Source: Myxococcales bacterium
GTDB lineage: Bacteria > Myxococcota_A > UBA9042
Direction of reading: 5' to 3'
Length of the DNA stretch: 64,000 nucleotides
Assembly: GCA_947491025.1 (NCBI GenBank)
Contig: CANLIC010000009.1
Location: 62,001 to 126,000, forward strand
In this document: positions 52,575-59,206 of the stretch, in pieces
Layout: every line of letters starts with the position of its first letter
Numbering within the stretch: the stretch's first letter is position 1
Made by a program: the position numbers and the translations under genes
The notes under the pieces: model-generated
The model's database searches: none
Seen by the model: the letters and a program-made list of their open reading frames with translations, nothing else
What the model was told of the DNA's origin: nothing

Positions 52575-53603
52575 CTAGAGCGCCTGAGGGAGATGGTGCG
52601 CCGCCCAGCGGGCGTTGGCGCGGGCCGCGTCTGGTCGCTCTCCGGCGATGGCAGCGGCCACAAACGCGGCACGCGCGGCACGCCAGCGCCCCTCTTGCGC
52701 CAAGATGACGCCGGTGGCGAAGGACCGTGGATAGGACGGGTCCAGCTCTACCAGCTCGTCGAGCAGCGCCAGCCGCCGCTCGAGGCCGAGCCCGGCACCG
52801 CTCCGCTCGACCCGCGCCGCCAACCACGCCCGGCGCCAGGGGGTCGGCAGCTCAGGGCGGGGCGGCGGCAGACGGAGGGCCAGCTCCAGGTAGCGTTCGG
52901 CGGCCAGCGCTTCGACCAGCAGCGCGATGGCTGGCTCCCACGCCGCGCCGCCCAGCCCGCTCTCGCGCTGACGATCGAGGCCGGCGCGCCGAATCGTTGC
53001 GCCCAGGCCGCCGGCAGGTGGGTCTGCTGAGTCCTCCTGAGCGCCGCGACCCTCCAGACGGCTGCGGGTGGCCACGCCAAAGCGCAGGGCTGCGGCCATC
53101 ACGGCGCCCGAGCCGGCGCGTAGGCCGAGCAGACGCAGCTGCTCCTCGGCCTGGCCGCGCAAGCGGCGTGCGTCGGCGTCCTCGGCCACGCCCTCGCCGA
53201 GCGCCGCTTCCCGGTCGAGCCAGGCCTCAAAACCGGTGACGATCGTCGCTTCCTCGGGCAGCTGCGGGTGCTGCCGCAAGGTCCCGTCGCGCCAGGCGGT
53301 CCGCTCCTCCACGCCGTCGCGCCACGACTGCAGGGTCATGTCCGGCGCGCTGTCGCCGCGCACGGCGAAGGGCCAGCGGACGCCGGCGACGGCGACAAAG
53401 GCCAAGGCCAGGAGCAAGACGGCGACGAGGCCGCGCGGCGGAATGAGAACCGGCTCCTCTGGCAAGGCGCCCGCGGAGTCGCCTGGGCCGGAGTCAACGG
53501 CGAACTCCCCTGGCGATTCCGCAGGCCCCAACTCCGACGCTTCGTCGGCTGCCGCGCCCTCGGCTGGCGTCGGCCCTTGGGCTCGGCCTTCTGTCGCGTT
53601 CAT
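52575..53603 (-). CDS. membrane-anchored protein with helical repeat-like C-terminus, unknown
   Basis: 342 residues from the ATG at 53603, overlapping the stop of the upstream thioredoxin gene. An acidic/Pro-rich N-terminus (1-55) precedes one transmembrane helix (about 58-76, GLVAVLLLALAFVAVAGVRW). The rest is Arg/Leu/Glu-rich and helical (RRLRGQAEEQLRLLGLRAG, EALAAERYLELALRLPPP, ERRLALLDELVELDPSYPRSFATG), with TPR-like pacing towards the C-terminus. No family recognised. Terminal gene of a five-gene overlapping series, so likely a partner of the rhomboid/TlpA proteins. Confidence 0.68.
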   Translation of the reverse strand: MNATEGRAQGPTPAEGAAADEASELGPAESPGEFAVDSGPGDSAGALPEEPVLIPPRGLVAVLLLALAFVAVAGVRWPFAVRGDSAPDMTLQSWRDGVEERTAWRDGTLRQHPQLPEEATIVTGFEAWLDREAALGEGVAEDADARRLRGQAEEQLRLLGLRAGSGAVMAAALRFGVATRSRLEGRGAQEDSADPPAGGLGATIRRAGLDRQRESGLGGAAWEPAIALLVEALAAERYLELALRLPPPRPELPTPWRRAWLAARVERSGAGLGLERRLALLDELVELDPSYPRSFATGVILAQEGRWRAARAAFVAAAIAGERPDAARANARWAAHHLPQAL

Positions 53604-54316
53604 GGCGCAGCCGCCAGCGCGTCGAGGTAGCGCAGCATCTCGCCGCGATCCCACTGCTGGGCGCCGATGAAGGCCCCGCGCACCACGCCGCCCTTGAGCG
53701 CAAAGGTCTCGGGCAGCTTCTCGGTCCCAAACGCCGTGCGCAACATCTGCTCGACGGCGCCGCCCTGCCCTTGCGGATCGCGGAGCCAGCGCACGCCTGC
53801 AGGCTGGGGATCGGCCACCGCGGCGCGCAGGGCTTGCTGCTGCGACGGCCAGTCGTCGTCATAGCTGACAGCCACAATTGCGACCGAGCGCCCGGCGCCG
53901 CGCAGCGCGGCAGCGAGGCGCAACAGCGACGGCAGCTCCTGCAAGCAAGGCGGGCACCAGGTCGCCCAGAAGTTGACGAGCACCACGTCGTGCTCGGCGA
54001 TGGCCTGCGCGAGGGCTGCGGCCCGCGTCGGCTTCTCGGTCTCGCCCACAGCGGGCAGCTCGAGCGGCAGGGCGAGCTGGGCGGCGGTGAGCGGCAGGGA
54101 CCGGACATCGACTCCCACGGCGATCTCGGCGCGCGCCAGCGTCTGCACCGCCGTCTCGCGGCTGGCGTGGAGCCAAAGGCCGATCGCCAGGGATACGAAG
54201 CTGCCAACCGCTAGGCAGAGGGTCATGAGCCGAGGCCGTGGCGTCGCCGAGCGCGATGCGCCGGCACGGGTCGCGCCTGGCGGGGGGCCAGTCAGCTCGG
54301 CAGGCGCTTCCATCAT
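53600..54316 (-). CDS. TlpA/ResA-like membrane-tethered thioredoxin
   Basis: 238 residues. One N-terminal transmembrane helix (about 31-49, MTLCLAVGSFVSLAIGLWL), then a periplasmic thioredoxin domain with the redox motif WATWCPPC (Cys121 and Cys124), the following strand VAIVAVSYDDDW, and cis-proline region KLPETFALKGG. Reduces disulfides on the periplasmic side, as in cytochrome c maturation or protein repair. Start (ATGATG 54316/54313) overlaps the rhomboid stop, and its end overlaps the next gene. Confidence 0.9.
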   Translation of the reverse strand: MMEAPAELTGPPPGATRAGASRSATPRPRLMTLCLAVGSFVSLAIGLWLHASRETAVQTLARAEIAVGVDVRSLPLTAAQLALPLELPAVGETEKPTRAAALAQAIAEHDVVLVNFWATWCPPCLQELPSLLRLAAALRGAGRSVAIVAVSYDDDWPSQQQALRAAVADPQPAGVRWLRDPQGQGGAVEQMLRTAFGTEKLPETFALKGGVVRGAFIGAQQWDRGEMLRYLDALAAAP

Positions 54317-55791
54317 GGCGTCATCCCGGTGGCGGCGCCGGCCCTTGGCAGAGAGGCGCCGGCATTGGCATCGCCGACCTTGGGGGTCGCCTTCGCCTTG
54401 CCAGTCCGTGCCGGGTCTTGCACCGCTGGGCCCTGCGCCGCTGGGTCGATCGCGGCCGGGTCGATCGCGGCTGGGTCGATCGCGGCCGGGTCTCTCGCCT
54501 TGGCGGCTGTCAGCGCAGCGTCGTTGACCGCGGGCTCATGGATAGCAGCGTCGCCCTCCGCGGCGTCGTCCGCAGCGGCGGCGTCCACGACGGTCGCGTC
54601 GACCGGCAGCAGCGGCGCAAGCGCCTCGGCGTAGGTCGGCAGCAAGGCGTCATTCCCAAGCACGACGTAGAGGTGGTCGCGGCCCATGGGGTGCAGCAGC
54701 ACGTCGCGTTCGCGGCGGACGAATCGACCCTGCCGCAGGGCCTCACGCATCGCGTCGAAGTCGCCAGGGTCCAGCGTCAGGAGCCGGTCGCGGCGTCCGA
54801 CCACCAGCACACCGCCGAGCGGCAAGGGCGAGCAGAGCCGGTGACCCAGCGCGATGGCCCAGTCGACGCTGACGCGCTCCCCCTCACAGCGTCCATCGCG
54901 CAGAACGCCGCGCGGCAGGGTCGCGGGAAGCTTGAAGGGCCCGATGTCGGTGGCGAACACCTGCACCACGACCGGCGGTACGCGCGGTGCGTCCTGGCCG
55001 CGACGGGCAAACTCAACGAACGCCAGAAGGGAAGCGACGATGCCAGCCAGCGCCAGCCACCGCACCAGCCGCCGTGCGGTAGGGGTGGGTGCCCCGACGA
55101 GGTTGGCGCCGTCGGCGTCGCGCAAGCGCAAGGGCAGCCAGCCGCCGGCGAGCATGCCGCCGAGCGCTCCGCCGGCATGGGCGGCCCGGTCGAGGCGGGA
55201 TGGCTGGACGAGCTCGGCCAGCTCGCCGACGCCCAGCAGGAGCAGCAGCAGCGCGGCCGGCACCAGGGCCAGAGAAATGCGCAGTCGTACTTGAAGCCGC
55301 GGCCAGAGCCTGGCGCCAAGGATGACCAGCGCTCCCACGAGGCCAAAGACACCACCGGAGGCGCCGACGCTGATGGCATGTCCGGCCAGGAGCGTACCCA
55401 CGGCCCCGGCGAGCGTGGCGGTGAGCCAGAGCACGGCGAATCCGGCGCTACCGTAGGCGGCCTCAATCTGGCGGCCGATGAGGCCGATACCGACCAGGTT
55501 CATCAACAGATGCGACCAGTTGCTGTGCAACATCGGGCCGGTGAGCGGGCGCCACCACTCGCCCTGCAGGACCTTGTCTGGGATGAGCGCGCCGGCGAAG
55601 ACGAGACGGTCCAGGCCGCTGGCACCGAGCCAATGGTCGGTGGCGCCCTGTGCAGCGGCCACCAACGCGAGGGCCAGGAGCAGGCCCCAGGTCATCGGCG
55701 TCGGGCGACGAAACGCCTCTGCCAGCTGGGCCCGAAACACGGCCGCGGCGAAGCGCCGGGCCTCCTCGTCGTCGGCGGGGTCGAGGCTCAC
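54313..55791 (-). CDS. rhomboid-family intramembrane serine protease with long C-terminal domain
   Basis: 492 residues from a GTG at 55791 overlapping the upstream stop. Six helices by residue 225. Family motifs: H89-x4-H94-x3-N98 in MLHSNWSHLLMN, catalytic Ser145 in GASGG and His205 in HAGGALGG, so the protease site is complete. It cleaves transmembrane proteins within or near the membrane. After residue about 250 comes an extra segment: one more helix, a beta-rich domain (PVVVQVFATDIGPFKLP, LGGVLVVGRRDRLLTLDP) of about 150 residues and an Ala/Asp/Pro repeat tail. This extra domain is unassigned. Confidence 0.9.
   Translation of the reverse strand: MSLDPADDEEARRFAAAVFRAQLAEAFRRPTPMTWGLLLALALVAAAQGATDHWLGASGLDRLVFAGALIPDKVLQGEWWRPLTGPMLHSNWSHLLMNLVGIGLIGRQIEAAYGSAGFAVLWLTATLAGAVGTLLAGHAISVGASGGVFGLVGALVILGARLWPRLQVRLRISLALVPAALLLLLLGVGELAELVQPSRLDRAAHAGGALGGMLAGGWLPLRLRDADGANLVGAPTPTARRLVRWLALAGIVASLLAFVEFARRGQDAPRVPPVVVQVFATDIGPFKLPATLPRGVLRDGRCEGERVSVDWAIALGHRLCSPLPLGGVLVVGRRDRLLTLDPGDFDAMREALRQGRFVRRERDVLLHPMGRDHLYVVLGNDALLPTYAEALAPLLPVDATVVDAAAADDAAEGDAAIHEPAVNDAALTAAKARDPAAIDPAAIDPAAIDPAAQGPAVQDPARTGKAKATPKVGDANAGASLPRAGAATGMTP
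54443..54487 (-). repeat. three 15-bp tandem repeats in the rhomboid tail
   Basis: Three near-perfect copies of a 15-base unit (GGGTCGATCGCGGCC on the plus strand, one position varying), encoding AAIDP three times. Typical of recent slippage expansion in a disordered tail; copy number may vary between strains. Confidence 0.85.
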
Positions 55792-56438
55792 GGGGTCTGC
55801 GGCTTCCGCTCGATTCGCGGAAAGAAGCCACCGAAGGCCTCAAGCGCATCGACGTGGTCGCGGTAGACGGCACGCATCAGCTCGAGGCGCTTCTGCACCG
55901 ACGACATGCGCGCCTCAAACTCCGTTCGAACCTCGGCCGGGATGTCCTGGTCGTAGCCCGCGGCGGCGAGACGAATCCGGACCTCCTGTGCGCTGCGGAA
56001 CACTTCGTCGACATGGGCGCGGTGCTTGTCGAGCCAGGCCCGCAGCGCATCTGCGGCCTTCTCGGGCTTGGCCTTGTGCGCCTCCAGGATGGTCACGCCT
56101 TGCTCGAGCAGGTCGGACGTGGCGGTGATCGCCTTGCGCACATCGGCGAGGGCGCCCTCATCCAGCACCATCTGCGGCTGGCCGTGATAGGGCTGTTGCG
56201 CACCGCCATCCACTTCGGGCGCCGCCGGGGCCGGAACGTTGCTACCATGCTGCTCGGTGGCGCGGGCGGTCACGCCGGGCGCAGATGGCTCAGCCGCGAC
56301 CGGGCCAGGCGCCGTGGGCCGCTCGGGCGCCTTCGGTGGGGGCTCCGCGCGTCCACAGCCGACCCAGAGCACGGCGCAGACCGGCGCGGCGCGCAGCGCT
56401 GTCTGCAGCCAGGAGGACGAGGACCGTTCGGTTCGCAT
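55788..56438 (-). CDS. helical lipoprotein, unknown function
   Basis: 216 residues from the ATG at 56438, which shares a base with the upstream stop (TAATG). Lipoprotein signal MRTERSSSSW ending VGCG. A Pro/Ala/Glu linker (to about 80) is followed by a long alpha-helical domain (LADVRKAITATSDLLEQGVTI, KHRAHVDEVFRSAQEVRIRL, FEARMSSVQKRLELMRAVYRDHVD), likely a coiled-coil bundle. No family recognised. It is co-translated with the TPR lipoprotein upstream and the rhomboid downstream. Confidence 0.72.
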   Translation of the reverse strand: MRTERSSSSWLQTALRAAPVCAVLWVGCGRAEPPPKAPERPTAPGPVAAEPSAPGVTARATEQHGSNVPAPAAPEVDGGAQQPYHGQPQMVLDEGALADVRKAITATSDLLEQGVTILEAHKAKPEKAADALRAWLDKHRAHVDEVFRSAQEVRIRLAAAGYDQDIPAEVRTEFEARMSSVQKRLELMRAVYRDHVDALEAFGGFFPRIERKPQTP

Positions 56439-57562
56439 TAGAGGTTCCTCAGCATTCCGCGCACCCACTCGGCCTTGGCGTGGTTGGGGTGGTGGGTCAG
56501 GAAGGCGGTGTAGGTCCGACGGGCCTCGGAAGCTTTGCCTTGGTGCTGGTAGAGCTGCGCGAGGAGCAGCAACGCGTCGGGGTGCTCGGTCGCGCCGCGC
56601 AGCGCTTTCTCCGCTTCGCCGTAGCGCCCAGCGTCAAAAAGGGCGCGGCCCAGCAGGGCTCGCGTGCGATCGCTGGCGCGTCGCTGCAACGAGGCATTCA
56701 GCAGGGCGATGGCCTCGTCGCGCTTGCCGGCATCGAGCTTGCGCTTGCCCTCGTAGTAGAGGTCGGTGGCGTCGAGCCCGGGTTCGACCGTGGCCCCGCC
56801 AGCGGCGGCGGCGGGCGGCTCGGGCTCGGCGCGGCGGGTGGGCTCGCTGGCCGGCGGCGTCGGCTTGGGCGCGGCGGCTGGGCGCTCCTGCGGCGGCGCG
56901 GCGGGACGCTCAGCGCGACGTGCGACCGGTGCTGGGGCCGTCGCGGCAGGTCGGACACGCGCAGCGGGTGCACGGGCCACGGGCGCCGATGCGGGCCCAG
57001 CGCCGGTCGGTGCGGGGGGGGCGGCAGTCGACGCGGCGGCGATTGGAGCCGCATCTGGGGCGGCGGCGGGTCGGGCGACAGGGGCGGCAGGGGCGGCAGG
57101 GGCGGCAGGGGCGGGCGCTGCGGCGACCGGCGGGGCGGGTGCGGCGGCGGGCGCGGCTGGGCCAGCAGCAGCCTCAGGAGGAATCTGCGCGGCGGCGGCA
57201 GCCTGTGGGGTGTCCGGCGCGGCGGCAGCCTGTGGGGTGTCCGGCGCGGCGACCGCCGTTGCGGCTTCGGCGACCGTTGCCGCGGCTGCCAGCTCCGCGC
57301 CCGTGGTGCTCGCTTCAAGCGCGGCCGCGCTGCGGACACTGCGCAAGCGGCCGATCTCAAGGGCCGAGGGGCTCGCCATCAGCTTGGCCGCCCGCTGGCT
57401 CAGCACCACCTCTTGCTCGACTTCGCTGGCGCAGCTGACGGCGAGGAGGCACAGCGCGTAGGCCGCGGCGCGACGACCCTCGGCCAACGGGCAACGCAGG
57501 CCATACCCGGCCAGGCGCGTCCCTCGAATCAGCAAGCTCGGCGTCGGCGTGGGCGTCAGCAT
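56438..57562 (-). CDS. Ala/Pro-rich TPR-like lipoprotein
   Basis: 374 residues from the ATG at 57562; a GTG one codon earlier is possible. Signal segment ends LLAVSC. A long low-complexity Ala/Pro stretch (about 90-265) with perfect repeats separates a short N-terminal helical part (VVLSQRAAKLMASPSALEIG) from a C-terminal set of three TPR-like units (LYYEGKRKLDAGKRDEAIAL, ALLGRALFDAGRYGEAEKAL, LLLLAQLYQHQGKASEARRT). Probably a periplasmic scaffold spanning some distance. Begins 34 bases after the alpha-barrel lipoprotein, so likely on the same transcript. Confidence 0.75.
   Translation of the reverse strand: MLTPTPTPSLLIRGTRLAGYGLRCPLAEGRRAAAYALCLLAVSCASEVEQEVVLSQRAAKLMASPSALEIGRLRSVRSAAALEASTTGAELAAAATVAEAATAVAAPDTPQAAAAPDTPQAAAAAQIPPEAAAGPAAPAAAPAPPVAAAPAPAAPAAPAAPVARPAAAPDAAPIAAASTAAPPAPTGAGPASAPVARAPAARVRPAATAPAPVARRAERPAAPPQERPAAAPKPTPPASEPTRRAEPEPPAAAAGGATVEPGLDATDLYYEGKRKLDAGKRDEAIALLNASLQRRASDRTRALLGRALFDAGRYGEAEKALRGATEHPDALLLLAQLYQHQGKASEARRTYTAFLTHHPNHAKAEWVRGMLRNL
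57081..57107. repeat. three 9-bp tandem repeats
   Basis: Three perfect copies of GGGGCGGCA on the plus strand inside the Ala/Pro linker of the TPR lipoprotein (encodes repeated Ala-Ala-Pro). Confidence 0.85.
57194..57247. repeat. two perfect 27-bp tandem repeats
   Basis: Identical 27-base copies (57194-57220 and 57221-57247) encoding the 9-residue unit APDTPQAAA twice in the same lipoprotein linker. Perfect identity implies recent duplication or a hot spot for slippage. Confidence 0.88.
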
Positions 57563-57596
57563 CACGCCGCCAAGGTAGGTGCCAAGTCGCCGTGGG

Positions 57597-58940
57597 TCAA
57601 CGCTTCAGCCGCCCGGCGACGGCGATCGCCGTGGGGCCGAGCGGGGCGGCGGCCCGCGGGGTGGGCTTGGCGGCCCACAGCCAGGCTTCTCCGCCGAGCA
57701 CCTCACGGGCGACGAGGCCAAACCAGGCGGTCGGCGCGACGGCGGGCGCCATCGGAAAGTCCTTAGCCCATGAGGAGCTATAGAGCAGAGGCGTCCCGCC
57801 GGCACAGGCCCACCGCGCCAACTGATCAAGGTCGGCCGCCGCCTCCGCGGCGCGCCCCAGGCGGTGCAGGACCAGCGCGCGCGCCACCGAAGCCTCGACG
57901 AACCAGGCCCGGCTGACCTGTTCGTCGCCCGGCCGCCAGATGCGCCACGCTCCGACCCGCGCACCGAGCAGCTGGTCGACGCGCTTGAGCAAGGCCGCTG
58001 CGCGCTCGGGCCGACCGCGGGCCAGCTCAAAGAGGGCGCTCCATGTACCCGCGGCGTCCAGCGCGACCACGGCGTCGATGCCGCCGTTGCGCCAGCCGCG
58101 CCCGTAAATGCCGGCGGAGGGCATCCAGAGTCGGGCCTCGATGGCGTCAGCGAGGGCTGTAGCGTCCAGGTAGTCGGCGGCTGAATCGACCCGCGCAGCC
58201 TCGCGCAGGGCAAAGTACGCGTCGATGTTGTGCTCCGTGCTGGCCCAAACGACAGCGTGGTCTGGCTCGAAACGCGCCCCGTCCTCCACCCACCGGCCGC
58301 GTCCGCCGCGCAGCAAGCCGGTCCCCCTGTCGTGACGGTCGCGCAGCCAGGCGCCGGCGCGCCGCATCGCGGCGACATAGCGTCCCTCGCCCTTTTGGGC
58401 CTCGTAGCGCGCCATCGCCAGAAGGACCCACGCGACGACGCCGGTCCGTTGGTAGGCGACGTTGTAGAAGGTGTCGTCGGCGATGGCGAAAGAGAATCCC
58501 CAGGCGCCGTCGTCGGTCTGCAGGGCCGCCAAGGCGTCGAGAACCTGTCGTGCGGGGGCCACTTCGCCTTCGCCCAGCCGCAACAGGGCGAACAGTGCGT
58601 TGTCATAGACGAAGCTGCGGTCCGCCATCCGCTCGATTCCCTCCGGCCCGCCCGGCCAGCGGCGTGGATGGGGGTAGCTGCGGACGGCGGAACACTCGGT
58701 GCAGCGAAGCGGCGACAGACGGATTGCAGCACCATTGCCACCGACATCGTAAGGCGTGCGGTCGGTGAACGGCGCGGTGGTCAGGGAGGCGCTGGCCCGT
58801 GGCGCCCACTCTGCCGGCGTCGCGTGGTCGCAGCGGCCATCCGCTGGCAAGCTCACGTCGCGCAGCGGCGCTCCGCAGGCGGCAAGCGCGACAAGTACAG
58901 TGACGCAGGCCAGCAGGCCGGACCTGCGCGACGCCGCCAT
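57597..58940 (-). CDS. lipoprotein with six-hairpin (alpha/alpha) barrel glycosidase-like domain
   Basis: 447 residues from ATG 58940, chosen because it gives a compact lipoprotein signal (MAASRRSGLL ... ALAAC); ATGs at 58955 and 58997 are alternatives. The domain has regular helical hairpins with glycosidase-like motifs: FVYDNALFALLRLGEG, LQTDDGAWGFSF, GVVAWVLLAMARYEAQKG, WASTEHNIDAYFALREA and DAVVALDAAGTW. The pattern suits (alpha/alpha) barrel enzymes that cut or modify polysaccharides, but no precise family is claimed. A Cys pair near the start (LRCTECS) is notable. Position 266 bases after the GT2 synthase suggests action on that polymer. Confidence 0.72.
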   Translation of the reverse strand: MAASRRSGLLACVTVLVALAACGAPLRDVSLPADGRCDHATPAEWAPRASASLTTAPFTDRTPYDVGGNGAAIRLSPLRCTECSAVRSYPHPRRWPGGPEGIERMADRSFVYDNALFALLRLGEGEVAPARQVLDALAALQTDDGAWGFSFAIADDTFYNVAYQRTGVVAWVLLAMARYEAQKGEGRYVAAMRRAGAWLRDRHDRGTGLLRGGRGRWVEDGARFEPDHAVVWASTEHNIDAYFALREAARVDSAADYLDATALADAIEARLWMPSAGIYGRGWRNGGIDAVVALDAAGTWSALFELARGRPERAAALLKRVDQLLGARVGAWRIWRPGDEQVSRAWFVEASVARALVLHRLGRAAEAAADLDQLARWACAGGTPLLYSSSWAKDFPMAPAVAPTAWFGLVAREVLGGEAWLWAAKPTPRAAAPLGPTAIAVAGRLKR

Positions 58941-59206
58941 AGGGCCGGTCGGCATTGGGCGAGCGATGGCGATGGCCGCTTGCACGCTGCGTCGCATTCC
59001 GTAGCGAAGGTTGACGGCTCGCCGCTTCGGAAGGCCGTTGTTGGGCGCCGGCGCAGCGGTCATTGCCGACGGCAGCCGGCTCGGCCTCGCGACGGGGCCA
59101 GGCGCCCTCATCGGAGTCGGGGTCCAGGGCCTGCGCGCGTCGGCTCCAGGCGTGGACGGCACCGCGCTGGCGACGCCCGCTTTGCGATCACCTCGGCCGC
59201 CGCCTC

